From: Chryseobacterium taichungense
GTDB lineage: Bacteria; Bacteroidota; Bacteroidia; Flavobacteriales; Weeksellaceae
Reading direction: 5' to 3'
NCBI RefSeq assembly: GCF_900109935.1
Contig: NZ_FOBV01000006.1
Location: 204,533 to 268,532, forward strand
DNA: 64,000 nucleotides
Every line of letters begins with the position of its first letter. Position 1 is the stretch's first letter. Both the position numbers and the translations under genes were made by a program. Below are positions 36,483 through 44,877 of this stretch, piece by piece. The notes under the pieces were generated by a model. The model worked only from the letters and a program-made list of their open reading frames with translations. It was not told where the DNA came from and did not search any database.

Positions 36483-36994
36483 AAAAAGCGTCAGAATCCC
36501 TGACGGTAATGACCAATATTGTCCTTCCCAATGATACCAATCAACTGAGGAATCTATTCGGAGGCGAACTGTTGGCAAGGATGGACCGATGTGCATCTAT
36601 CTCAGCGACAAGACATTGTGAGCGAAGAGTAGTAACTGCTTCGGTGAACCATGTTTCATTCGATTATCCGATTCCTGAAGGCGGAATCGTCGTAATGGAA
36701 TCTAAAGTGTCAAGAGCATTCTCTACTTCCATGGAAATTTATGTGGACGTATGGCTCGATGATCCTATCAACCGCAAAAAAATTCAGACCAACAAAGGAA
36801 TTTACACTTTTGTTGCGGTAGATGAGTTTAACCGTCCTATCCCGATTCCGGAAATGGAACCGGAAACTGATCTCGAAAAAGAAAGATACGCGGCAGCTTT
36901 AAGGAGAAAAGAACTGTCTTTGATCCTTTCCGGAAGAATGAAGCCGTCTGAATCGATTGAGCTTAAGAAGCTTTTCCAGGAAGATTCTAAATAA
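36470..36994 (+). CDS. Acyl-CoA thioesterase, hotdog fold, 174 aa
   Basis: YciA/BACH-type single hotdog domain. MTNIVLPNDTNQLRNLFGGELLARMDRCASISATRHC (about 14-50) holds the N-x-x-G helix and the conserved Asp. ASVNHVSFDYPIPEGGIVVMESKV follows, then an FVAVDEFNRPIPIP segment. Hydrolyses acyl-CoA to free acid and CoA in the cytoplasm. It starts inside the end of the HU-domain gene, so the two are co-transcribed, though no functional link is evident. The 3' end overlaps the convergent DUF1648 gene by 8 nt. Confidence 0.88.
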   Translation: MAKIKKASESLTVMTNIVLPNDTNQLRNLFGGELLARMDRCASISATRHCERRVVTASVNHVSFDYPIPEGGIVVMESKVSRAFSTSMEIYVDVWLDDPINRKKIQTNKGIYTFVAVDEFNRPIPIPEMEPETDLEKERYAAALRRKELSLILSGRMKPSESIELKKLFQEDSK

Positions 36995-37343
36995 TTTCTT
37001 TCAGTGAAAGGCCACAAAAAATTAATGTTACAATTACCGATAGAACCGACATAAATGCTTGTCGGTTTTTTATTGCTGATTCCGAAGAGGTTTCCAAATA
37101 ATTGTTGCTTTTACTAAACATTTTCTCTGGAAAGAATATCGGTACTGCAAAAAGACAAAGAAGTATGAAATTAACTCCTGCTTCAAGCCATAAAAAGTTC
37201 TTGCTTCCAAAACCATCCGGCCCATTCCCTGAATAATGAATGGGTATAGTCTCCGGCACAGACGGAAATTTTACACTTAACACAATGACAGATGCTAAAA
37301 GCAGCAGTATGGAGATTCCGAAAATAATTTTATGTAGCTTCAT
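36987..37343 (-). CDS. DUF1648-like small membrane protein, 118 aa
   Basis: The start at 37343 (MKLHKIIFGISILLL) is preferred to 37373 because it begins directly before the first membrane helix. Helices lie near 5-22, 52-70 and 98-115. The signature PETIPIHYSGNGPDGFGSK (about 31-49) between the first two helices is the DUF1648 motif. Such proteins are integral inner-membrane proteins of unknown role, in some bacteria linked to SdpI-like immunity or transporters. Convergent with the thioesterase. Confidence 0.7.
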   Translation of the reverse strand: MKLHKIIFGISILLLLASVIVLSVKFPSVPETIPIHYSGNGPDGFGSKNFLWLEAGVNFILLCLFAVPIFFPEKMFSKSNNYLETSSESAIKNRQAFMSVLSVIVTLIFCGLSLKEII

Positions 37344-37426
37344 GAAAGGGAATTGAAAAAATCTATCCTGCAAAAGCGGTTTCTAAATCCTTGTGACTTA
37401 CCTTTGCATCACAAATATAACGAATA

Positions 37427-38386
37427 ATGTCTTCCATGAAAATATTACTTCTTGATAAAAATCATCCTCTGATTACGGAACAGCTTTTAGCCAAAAAATT
37501 TATTCTTGAAGAAGATTTCACCTCTTCCTACGATCAGGTTTGTGAGAAAATTGGAAATTATGATGGGGTAATTATCCGAAGCAGAATCCCTTTAGACAAA
37601 AACTTTTTGGAAAAAGCAAAAAATCTGAAATTCATTGCAAGAGTAGGAGCGGGCATGGAAAATATTGATATTCCTGTAGCGGAAAAACTTGGTATTCAAC
37701 TGATCAACTCTCCGGAGGGAAACCGTGATTCTGTGGCGGAACATGTTGTCGGTATGCTGCTCATCCTTATGAACCGTCTTTTTATTGCCTCTCAGGAAGT
37801 AAAAAGCGGCATCTGGCTTCGTGAGGAAAACAGAGGCGATGAGTTGCTGGGCAAAACAGTTGGCCTTATCGGCTATGGAAATATGGGAAAAGCAACAGCA
37901 AAGAGACTTTCCGGTTTTGGATGTAAAGTGATTTTCCATGATATTCTTCCGGGTCTTTCTGACGAATATGCGACACAGGTTTCTCTGGAAGAACTTAAAG
38001 AAAAAGCAGAGGTTCTAAGCCTTCATATTCCGCTGACTGACGAATCGTATTATCTGATCGACGGTCCTTTCATTTCAGATATGAAAAATGACTTCTATTT
38101 CGTAAATACTGCCAGAGGAAAAAATGTGGAAACAAAAAGTCTGGTTGAGGCCATAAAAGCAGGTAAAGTAAAAGGAGCCTGTCTTGATGTTCTGGAATAC
38201 GAAAAGTCATCTTTCGAAAAGCTGGAAGCCGAAAATGAAGATCTGCAGTTTCTCCTTGAATCTGAAAAAGTAATTGTTACACCGCATATTGCCGGCTGGA
38301 CTATTCAAAGCAAGGAAAAGCTCGCCCAGGTAATTGTTGATAAAATCCTTGCGCAATTTTCAGATCATTTTCAGTCAATTCATTAA
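37427..38386 (+). CDS. D-2-hydroxyacid / phosphoglycerate dehydrogenase family, 319 aa
   Basis: NAD-dependent oxidoreductase with both halves of the family. Residues 1-100 hold the substrate lobe (GVIIRSRIPLD, ARVGAGMENIDIPVAEKLGI), and the nucleotide-binding GLIGYGNMG is at 146-154. The catalytic Arg is in NTARGKNVETK (near 235), the Glu in CLDVLEYE and the His in VTPHIAGWT (near 289). Most like SerA without the regulatory ACT domain, but other 2-hydroxyacids are possible. No serine-pathway neighbour is adjacent. ATG at 37427, with MKI at 37436 as alternative. Confidence 0.82.
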   Translation: MSSMKILLLDKNHPLITEQLLAKKFILEEDFTSSYDQVCEKIGNYDGVIIRSRIPLDKNFLEKAKNLKFIARVGAGMENIDIPVAEKLGIQLINSPEGNRDSVAEHVVGMLLILMNRLFIASQEVKSGIWLREENRGDELLGKTVGLIGYGNMGKATAKRLSGFGCKVIFHDILPGLSDEYATQVSLEELKEKAEVLSLHIPLTDESYYLIDGPFISDMKNDFYFVNTARGKNVETKSLVEAIKAGKVKGACLDVLEYEKSSFEKLEAENEDLQFLLESEKVIVTPHIAGWTIQSKEKLAQVIVDKILAQFSDHFQSIH

Positions 38387-38498
38387 GTTTAGAAATCGAT
38401 CCTTTGAGTTTTATTTTATGTTAAATAATTCATAATTTATAGCCAATATTCAGTAATTATTTTGAGTTTTATTAAATTGCCACTCATTTTTGAAATTC

Positions 38499-39761
38499 AT
38501 GAGGATGCGTAATTTTGTACTTATTATCACGGCCTGCCTGGCTATTTTTTCCTGTAAAAACAAATCTGAAAATCAAGAAGCTGTCGTTGAAAGTACGACC
38601 AATCTTCCCAATTACGGAAATGTAGATTTAAGCAAAGTTTTTACTGCAGCAGACAGTCAGATTCCTGATAAAGCATCACTTACAAGATATATTGATCAAT
38701 ACTACAAAAGAGTCTGGGAAAGAGGAAATCTTAGTGGCGGAATTCTGGTGGCAAAAGGAGACGATATTCTTTATGAAAATTACAGAGGTTTTGCAAGAGA
38801 AGGCAATCAAAATCCTATAGACAGGAATACACCTTTGCATGTGGCTTCAGTGTCGAAAACACTTACGGCAATGGCGATGCTTAAACTTGTAGAAGCGGGT
38901 AAAATAAAACTTTCAGATCACCTGACGCAGTTTTTTCCGGGATTTCCCTATCCTAATGTAACCGTTAAGACGTTGCTCGATCAAAGAAGTGGCCTTCCGA
39001 AATACGAATACTTTATCACAAAAATACAGCCGGCACCCGCTGAGCTTTCCAAAGCTTTCATTACCAATCAGGATATTTTGAATATGATTATTAAATACAA
39101 ACCTGAATTGGCAAGAGAAACAGATACCGGATTTATGTACTGCAATACAAATTTTGCCATGCTGGCGCTGCTGATTGAAAAAGTAACGAAAACACCTTTT
39201 CCACAGGCTATGAAAGAAATGGTTTTCGATCCTTTGAAGATGAAAAACACCTTTATTTTTCAGGAAAAAGATATTCCGACGGCGTCGCAGTCATTTTATT
39301 ACGGAGGAAACAGATTATATCCCCTGGACCGGCTAGACCTCATTTATGGAGACAAAAATGTGTATACAACGCCAAGAGATCTTTATAATTTTTCCAAAGC
39401 CATGTTTTCGAAAGATTTCCTAAAACCGGAACTGATGGAGCAGGTTTTCACACCGTACAGCAACGAAAAGTTCGGGATGAACAATTACGGACTCGGCTTC
39501 AGAATGAAAATTTTTGACAATGGCGAAAAGCTTACCTATCACAATGGCTGGTGGCACGGAACAAACTCGGTTTTTGCACATTTGCTGAAATCAAAAGTTA
39601 CGATTATTGCTATCGGAAACAGGTATTCCGGTAAAGTCTATACGGCACTTGCCCTTTCCGGATTGTTTGAAGATTTTCCGCCCCAGAAAGATAAACTTCA
39701 CAGCGTCATGAGCGATGATAAAGATACATTAAAAGGTCATGGTGAAGTTTATGGAGAATAA
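38499..39761 (+). CDS. Serine hydrolase, class C beta-lactamase fold lipoprotein, 420 aa
   Basis: The ATG at 38499 gives a lipoprotein signal (LAIFSC, lipobox Cys 19); a TTG at 38490 would only add three residues. Catalytic S-V-S-K is at 117-120 (HVASVSKTL), the YCN motif near 219 and HNGWWHG near 348 as the third box. This family includes D-Ala-D-Ala carboxypeptidases, esterases and AmpC-like enzymes; the substrate cannot be told. Anchored in a membrane facing the periplasm. The next lipoprotein gene starts 19 nt downstream but has its own promoter-like box. Confidence 0.85.
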   Translation: MRMRNFVLIITACLAIFSCKNKSENQEAVVESTTNLPNYGNVDLSKVFTAADSQIPDKASLTRYIDQYYKRVWERGNLSGGILVAKGDDILYENYRGFAREGNQNPIDRNTPLHVASVSKTLTAMAMLKLVEAGKIKLSDHLTQFFPGFPYPNVTVKTLLDQRSGLPKYEYFITKIQPAPAELSKAFITNQDILNMIIKYKPELARETDTGFMYCNTNFAMLALLIEKVTKTPFPQAMKEMVFDPLKMKNTFIFQEKDIPTASQSFYYGGNRLYPLDRLDLIYGDKNVYTTPRDLYNFSKAMFSKDFLKPELMEQVFTPYSNEKFGMNNYGLGFRMKIFDNGEKLTYHNGWWHGTNSVFAHLLKSKVTIIAIGNRYSGKVYTALALSGLFEDFPPQKDKLHSVMSDDKDTLKGHGEVYGE

Positions 39762-39780
39762 TGTTTATTTTTGCGTAAAC

Positions 39781-41550
39781 ATGTTCATGAAAAGACTTCT
39801 TTTATTATTGGTCATTGGTTTTCTTTTGCAATCTTGTGCAAGAGTAGGATCACCTGTAGGAGGGCCGAAAGATTCCTTGGCTCCCCAATTTTTAGGTTCA
39901 AATATAGATACGACACGGATCAATGTTCCAAGAGATATTAGGGAGCTGCGCATTGATTTCGATGAGTACGTTACGCTGAAAGATATTTATAAGAACCTCA
40001 GCATTTCTCCACCAATTAATAATATTACCAGAATTATTCCTTCGAATATTGCGAATAAATTTGTTCTTATTCAGTGGAAAGATACGTTGCAGGCAAATAC
40101 AACTTATAATTTCAATTTCGGAAACGCTATTGCAGATAATAATGAGAATAATATTTTAAGGTATTTCAATTTTGCATTTTCTACGGGTGACAAGCTGGAT
40201 GATCTTTATATCAGTGGGGATGTAAGAGATGCATTATCCATTAAAAAAGCGACAGAAAATAAATTTGTTGTAGGTCTTTATCAGGTAAAGGATACCATAG
40301 ATTACAAGCAAAAACCATATTACATTACAAAAGTCGATGATGACGGTTACTTTGAGTTGAATTATCTTGCTCCCGGAAAATACAGAATTATTGCTTTTGA
40401 GGATGAGAACGGAAACTCAATGTTTGATCAGGGAAAAGAAAAAGTTGGTTTTCAGAAAGATCCTGTAGTGGTAGAGAAATCGATTTCAGGACTGAATTTA
40501 AAGCTTTATCCGTCTAAAAAGCCAGTGAAATATCTTGAAATGAAGGAAGCGCCGGGAGGGGTTTCAATGGCTTTCGAGGGCAGGCCCGACAGTGTAAGGG
40601 TAAAATCTCAAAATGAAAAACTCACCGATTATCAGGTGACGCATGCTCCAAAATCGGATACGGTAAGAATCTGGTTTGATGCTGTAAAAAGCAATATCGG
40701 ACAGAATGCTGTGGAGAATTTAAAATTTGGGTATAATGCTGGTGTGGGAACGAAAAAAGATACGCTTTACAATGCTTCTCTTTTTTACCGTTACAATGCC
40801 AAGAATACAATGGATGTAAACAGTGATAATGGTGGAGGAATGCTGGCTCCAAAACAGGATTTTAAACTCAGCTCAAACTATTACATCAATAAAATTAATA
40901 CCGATAAATGGATTTTTAGAGCGGAAGGAGACAGTCTGAATACATTGCCTTTTACGGCAAAAATCTCTGAAACAAATCCTTATCAGATCATTGTGAATGC
41001 AGATTTTATTTCAGGTAAAAAATATCAGCTGACAGTCCCGAAAGAAACAGTATCTTCATTTTATGCTAGAAATTACCAATCAAAACGTTTTGATTTTGAA
41101 GTCGATAAAGTTGAGAATTATGGAAGTTTAGCCTTTAAACTTGAAAATGCTCCCTCTTCAAGTTACTGGATTCAACTGATGGATCCTTCTGACAAGGTCC
41201 TTTATCAAAAATATACTAAAGGCAGTGAGGTTAAGTTTGATATTCTTAAACCTGGTGAATATATTGTAAGGATATTGGTTGATAATAATGAGAATAAATA
41301 TTGGGATGAAGCAGATTTTCAGAACGATGTATTTGCAGAAGATTCTTACATTTATTACAAGACGGCGGTCGTAAGGCCTCTGTGGGACAGTAATGAAAAC
41401 TGGGATCTTAAAGATACGAGGGTGTTGGATACTTCAAAAATAAGTACTCCTAAAACGGATGACTCGTCGACGCAATCTGAAATATCACCAAATAATGCGA
41501 CCCGACCAGATTTAAGGACGGATAAAGCTGTGCTGACGCCCACCAGATAA
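39781..41550 (+). CDS. Ig-like (Big_5) domain lipoprotein, 589 aa
   Basis: Start at 39781 (MFMKRLLLLLVIGFLLQSC), with an equally good ATG at 39787; the in-frame start at 39739 lies inside the upstream gene and before the -7 box TATTTTTG at 39766-39773. Lipobox LLQSC. SPVGGPKDSLAPQF starts an N-terminal bacterial Ig-like domain (to about 125), followed by a carboxypeptidase-regulatory-like segment (GYFELNYLAPGKYRIIAFEDENGN) and a second such segment near 490-530. A widespread flavobacterial outer-membrane lipoprotein of unknown function. The haem-binding gene starts 2 nt after its stop, so they form an operon. Confidence 0.8.
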   Translation: MFMKRLLLLLVIGFLLQSCARVGSPVGGPKDSLAPQFLGSNIDTTRINVPRDIRELRIDFDEYVTLKDIYKNLSISPPINNITRIIPSNIANKFVLIQWKDTLQANTTYNFNFGNAIADNNENNILRYFNFAFSTGDKLDDLYISGDVRDALSIKKATENKFVVGLYQVKDTIDYKQKPYYITKVDDDGYFELNYLAPGKYRIIAFEDENGNSMFDQGKEKVGFQKDPVVVEKSISGLNLKLYPSKKPVKYLEMKEAPGGVSMAFEGRPDSVRVKSQNEKLTDYQVTHAPKSDTVRIWFDAVKSNIGQNAVENLKFGYNAGVGTKKDTLYNASLFYRYNAKNTMDVNSDNGGGMLAPKQDFKLSSNYYINKINTDKWIFRAEGDSLNTLPFTAKISETNPYQIIVNADFISGKKYQLTVPKETVSSFYARNYQSKRFDFEVDKVENYGSLAFKLENAPSSSYWIQLMDPSDKVLYQKYTKGSEVKFDILKPGEYIVRILVDNNENKYWDEADFQNDVFAEDSYIYYKTAVVRPLWDSNENWDLKDTRVLDTSKISTPKTDDSSTQSEISPNNATRPDLRTDKAVLTPTR

Positions 41551-41552
41551 TC

Positions 41553-42011
41553 ATGAAAACATTTAAAAAAATACTTTTCTGGTGTTTGATAGGGTTCGCA
41601 CTTATTCAGTTTATTACAACTGATAAAGTGAATGAGCCTGTTGACCATAAAGCGAATTTTATAGAAGTAAAAAAAACACCGCAGAAGATTGCAACCCTTA
41701 TTAAAGGTGCCTGCTATGACTGCCATTCCAATGAGACGGTATATCCGAAATATGCATATGTAGCACCCATTTCCTGGTCCGTTAAAAGCCATGTGAATGA
41801 AGGGAGAGAACATCTCAATTTTTCAGTTTGGGGAACTTATAATGAGTATCTTAAAAAAAGTATGCTGGAGAAATCGATTCAGACCATCCAAAATAAAACG
41901 ATGCCGATGCCTGGCTATATCGTTTATCATGACAAAGCCAATTTATCTGATGCGGAAAGAGCTTTACTGATAAAGTATTTTGACGAAATGCTCACTTCGA
42001 AACAATACTGA
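41553..42011 (+). CDS. Haem-binding domain protein, c-type CxxCH, 152 aa
   Basis: N-terminal signal or anchor helix (about 5-22). Cytochrome-like haem site C54-Y-D-C57-H58, followed by SNETVYPKYAYVAPISW and a WGTYNEYL segment with MPMPGYIVYH, a pattern of the haem-binding domain PF14376. Periplasmic, probably electron transfer or haem handling. Translationally close to the upstream lipoprotein (2-nt gap). No cytochrome maturation genes nearby. Confidence 0.85.
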   Translation: MKTFKKILFWCLIGFALIQFITTDKVNEPVDHKANFIEVKKTPQKIATLIKGACYDCHSNETVYPKYAYVAPISWSVKSHVNEGREHLNFSVWGTYNEYLKKSMLEKSIQTIQNKTMPMPGYIVYHDKANLSDAERALLIKYFDEMLTSKQY

Positions 42012-42099
42012 TTCATATAAAATACTAAAAATCCCGCCGGATAAAATGCAATATTGATTGATTTAGTCGACGGGAGAATTGATTTAATGAAATGAAATT

Positions 42100-42615
42100 T
42101 TAAATATTCTTCAGATACTCTTTAAAAAATATTTTCTGCGAATCAAAAGCAATATCTTCAAGCTTTAATTCTTCTAAAGTAATCCACAAAGCTTCTGATA
42201 TTTCAGACGTTTCGAGATTGACCTCAAATTTTTCCGGAACGCTATATTCATAAAAAAGATCAATCGTATTATAATCTATTTCTTTGTACTGATAGACATT
42301 CGGAAGACTTCTCAGATATTTTAAATTTGAAATATCGATATCAAGCTGTAGCTCTTCATAAAGTTCCCGCTGGCAAGTTTCTTCTGCACTTTCCCGTGGA
42401 TCTATAAATCCTCCTGCCAGGTCAAGTTTGCCTTTTTTAGGATCTCTGTTTCTTCGGGTAAGATAAATTTCATTTTCAAAACGTATAACCACAGCTACGG
42501 CTCCGGCTACATTATTATATAGAGTGAAATTGCAGTTGGGACAGCTCCATTTCTTTTCGCCATCCCAGTTTAAAGATTCTTTGCCACAGCTTGGGCAATA
42601 TTTCAATATTTTCAT
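42100..42615 (-). CDS. NUDIX hydrolase with zinc ribbon, 171 aa
   Basis: A zinc ribbon C7-x2-C10 ... C25-x2-C28 opens the protein (YCPSCGK, SCPNCN). The Nudix box is complete: GGFIDPRESAEETCQRELYEEL (about 68-89), matching G-x5-E-x7-R-E-U-x-E-E. Family members hydrolyse nucleoside diphosphates linked to another moiety; the ribbon recalls NudC-like NADH pyrophosphatases and related housekeeping enzymes. It abuts xerD end to start (xerD stop at 42615), so the two genes are co-transcribed on the minus strand. Confidence 0.85.
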   Translation of the reverse strand: MKILKYCPSCGKESLNWDGEKKWSCPNCNFTLYNNVAGAVAVVIRFENEIYLTRRNRDPKKGKLDLAGGFIDPRESAEETCQRELYEELQLDIDISNLKYLRSLPNVYQYKEIDYNTIDLFYEYSVPEKFEVNLETSEISEALWITLEELKLEDIAFDSQKIFFKEYLKNI

Positions 42616-43526
42616 TAGACCGTATTAATATTTCTCGGATGATACGTTAAAATAACGTCCCGAAGTTCTTCTGTTTTCAGATGGGTATAAATTTCCGTTG
42701 TGGTAATACTGGAATGACCCAACATTTCCTGAATATAACGAAGATCTGCACCGTTCTGTAATAAATGTGTTGCAAAAGAATGCCGGAAGGTGTGAGGAGA
42801 AATTTTCTTGCTAACCCCCGCTTTATCCGTCAGTTCTTTTATAATTAAAAATACAATTACTCTTGACATTGAGGTTCCTCTGCTGTTCAGGAAGAGCGTG
42901 TCTTCATGTCTTTTTGTGACTTTAATTTTTGAGCGAACTTCAGAAATGTAGCTTTGAAGCAATTTAGCCGTATAATCTGCTAATGGCACGAAGCGGGTTT
43001 TGTTTCCTTTACCAAGAATTTTGATATAATGCTCCCTGAAATTGATATTGGAGATTTTCAGCTCTATCAGTTCCGAAACACGGAGTCCACAGCCATAGAG
43101 TACCTCGATAATGCACTGGTTTCTTTTTCCAAGATCAGAATTCAGCTCAATAGCACTGATAATTTTGTTGATGTCCGGAAGGCTTAATGTATCCGGCAGA
43201 TAAAGGCCTAGCTTCGGTCCTTCAAGTAATGTCGCAGGATTATCCGTTCTGAATTCGTCCTCCACAAGATATTTGAAGAATGCTTTTATGGAAGAAATCC
43301 ATCTTGCCTGTGAGCGTTCGCTGAATTTTTGTTTAGAGAGATTAAAGATGTATTCCTGGAGATTTTCATAACGAATGGTATCAGGTCCTACATTTTCCAG
43401 ATCTTCTTCTGCGTATTCTTTTAGTTTTTTGATGTCCCGGATATAGGCATCGAGAGTGTTTTCTGAAAAGTTTCTTTCGAAGCGAAGAAAGATTTCAAAA
43501 TCCTTAATTTTTTCATCCCAAGTCAT
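42615..43526 (-). CDS. xerD: XerD-type tyrosine recombinase, 303 aa
   Basis: Site-specific recombinase for chromosome dimer resolution at dif. The N-terminal SAM-like core-binding domain spans 1-100. Catalytic residues are R149 (GCGLRVSEL), K in the GKGNK turn (173/176), H245 and R248 (HTFRHSFATHLLQNGA), H271 (LGHSSITTTE) and nucleophile Y280. Full-length for the family, and all catalytic residues present. Housekeeping rather than phage or integron type by length and sequence. It lies between the dCMP deaminase and NUDIX genes. XerC versus XerD was decided by overall look only. Confidence 0.88.
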   Translation of the reverse strand: MTWDEKIKDFEIFLRFERNFSENTLDAYIRDIKKLKEYAEEDLENVGPDTIRYENLQEYIFNLSKQKFSERSQARWISSIKAFFKYLVEDEFRTDNPATLLEGPKLGLYLPDTLSLPDINKIISAIELNSDLGKRNQCIIEVLYGCGLRVSELIELKISNINFREHYIKILGKGNKTRFVPLADYTAKLLQSYISEVRSKIKVTKRHEDTLFLNSRGTSMSRVIVFLIIKELTDKAGVSKKISPHTFRHSFATHLLQNGADLRYIQEMLGHSSITTTEIYTHLKTEELRDVILTYHPRNINTV

Positions 43527-43532
43527 GTTGTG

Positions 43533-43955
43533 TTATTTTTTTAGTTCACAATCCGAAATCTGGACTATTTCAATATTGTGGTTTCTTAAAAATGATATTC
43601 CGTCGTCATCTGAATACTCATTGATATATACAAGTCTTGTAATTCCTGCCTGTAAAATAAGTTTACTACATTCTTTACATGGGGAGAGCGTTAAATACAA
43701 CGTGGCTCCTTTTGCAGACTGTGTGGAAGCTGCCAGCTTTAAGATTGCATTGGCTTCCGCATGAAGTACATACCAGTGTGTTTTGCCTTCGCTGTCTTCA
43801 CAGCAGTTTTCAAACCCTGAAGGGGTACCATTATAACCATCTGAAATAATCATCCTATCTTTTACGATAAGAGCTCCTACCTGCTTTCGTTTACAGTAGG
43901 ATAGTTTTGCCCATTCCTGAGCCATTTTTAGATAAGCTTTATCAAACTTATTCAT
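43533..43955 (-). CDS. dCMP deaminase family protein, 140 aa
   Basis: Zinc-dependent deaminase: H65-A-E67 (VLHAEANAI) and P-C93-x2-C96 (LSPCKECSKL) form the catalytic site. GYNGTPSGFENC near 41-51 is the ComEB/deoxycytidylate deaminase signature. Deaminates dCMP to dUMP for thymidylate synthesis. It is 6 nt upstream of xerD on the minus strand, so probably first of a deaminase-xerD-NUDIX operon. Confidence 0.88.
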   Translation of the reverse strand: MNKFDKAYLKMAQEWAKLSYCKRKQVGALIVKDRMIISDGYNGTPSGFENCCEDSEGKTHWYVLHAEANAILKLAASTQSAKGATLYLTLSPCKECSKLILQAGITRLVYINEYSDDDGISFLRNHNIEIVQISDCELKK

Positions 43956-44002
43956 ACAGCAGCATTGTTTTTTCGAAATAATTTGTATTAAGGAAGCAGT
44001 TT

Positions 44003-44770
44003 TTAGAAGTTCGGTTTTCTTTTTTCCAGAAACGCAGAGACTCCTTCTTTTTTATCGTCCATGTCAAAAAGCTCTCCGAAATATCTGATTTCGGTTTCAA
44101 AACCTTTCTCTGTATCCGATAAATTTACAGCATGAATAGCTTTGGATATTGCCATTGGGGAATTGCTGGCAATAGTAGTGGCTAATTCTCGTGTTTTGGT
44201 TAGTAGTTCTTCAATTGGGTATACTTCATTTACCAATCCGATTTCCTTTGCTCTGTGAGCCGGAATCATTTTGGCAGAGAAGATCATTTCATTGGCAATA
44301 CCTTTTCCTACTAGCTTCGGAAGTCTTTGGGTTCCTCCATATCCCGGAATTAATCCTAAGGTCACTTCAGGAAGCCCAAGTTTTGCATTTTCCGATGCAT
44401 ATCTGATGTGGCATGCCATAGCAAGCTCCAGACCGCCGCCCAGTGCAAATCCGTTTACGGCTGCAATGACAGGCTTGGTCATATTTTCTATTTTGTTGAA
44501 TAATGAGTGATGTCCGTTTCTGGAAAGTTCTTCTGCTCTGTCCTGTCCGAAATCACTGAATTCTTTAATATCAGCTCCGGCCACGAAAGACTTTTCACCG
44601 CTTCCTGTAAGAATGATCACTCTGCATTCTGCATCAGCGTTTAATTCTTCCAAAGCAGAACTAAGTTCACTGATCGTTTTTGCATTTAATGCATTCAGAC
44701 TTTCAGGACGGTTAATAGTAATAACAGCTATTTTATTTTCCTTGTTCAATAATATATTTTCGTAACCCAT
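44003..44770 (-). CDS. Enoyl-CoA hydratase/isomerase (crotonase) family, 255 aa
   Basis: Complete crotonase fold. The oxyanion-hole FVAGADIKEF is near 62-71, ALGGGLELAMACHIR near 104-118 (first Glu) and GLPEVTLGLIPGYGGTQRL near 127-145 (second Glu). Both glutamates needed for hydration are present, which favours a true hydratase acting on short enoyl-CoA. The C-terminal trimerisation helix is intact (FGELFDMDDKKEGVSAFLEKRKPNF). No other beta-oxidation gene is adjacent. Separated from katA by a hairpin. Confidence 0.88.
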   Translation of the reverse strand: MGYENILLNKENKIAVITINRPESLNALNAKTISELSSALEELNADAECRVIILTGSGEKSFVAGADIKEFSDFGQDRAEELSRNGHHSLFNKIENMTKPVIAAVNGFALGGGLELAMACHIRYASENAKLGLPEVTLGLIPGYGGTQRLPKLVGKGIANEMIFSAKMIPAHRAKEIGLVNEVYPIEELLTKTRELATTIASNSPMAISKAIHAVNLSDTEKGFETEIRYFGELFDMDDKKEGVSAFLEKRKPNF

Positions 44771-44821
44771 TTTTCAACTTATAAAATATTATTCTTTGCA
44801 AATTATAAATTTTTTACAAAA

Positions 44822-44853
44822 AAAAGGAAAAAATGTTAACTTTTTTTCCTTTT
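44822..44853 (-). terminator. Hairpin terminator after katA
   Basis: AAAAGGAAAAAA / TTTTTTCCTTTT arms around TGTTAAC. On the minus strand it follows katA (stop at 44878) and ends with an A/T-rich tail. A clean symmetric hairpin between katA and the crotonase gene. Confidence 0.65.
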
Positions 44854-44877
44854 GATTGAAATTGCTGTTCAATATAG

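Noticed and set aside
36802..37017. 71-aa minus-strand ORF over the thioesterase gene
   Set aside because: Antisense shadow of a clear thioesterase; no start context or domain.
42028..42075. Terminator between the haem-binding gene and the NUDIX gene
   Set aside because: TCCCGCCG and CGACGGGA can pair only with a mismatch and a loop of about 30 nt, with no T-run; too weak to list.
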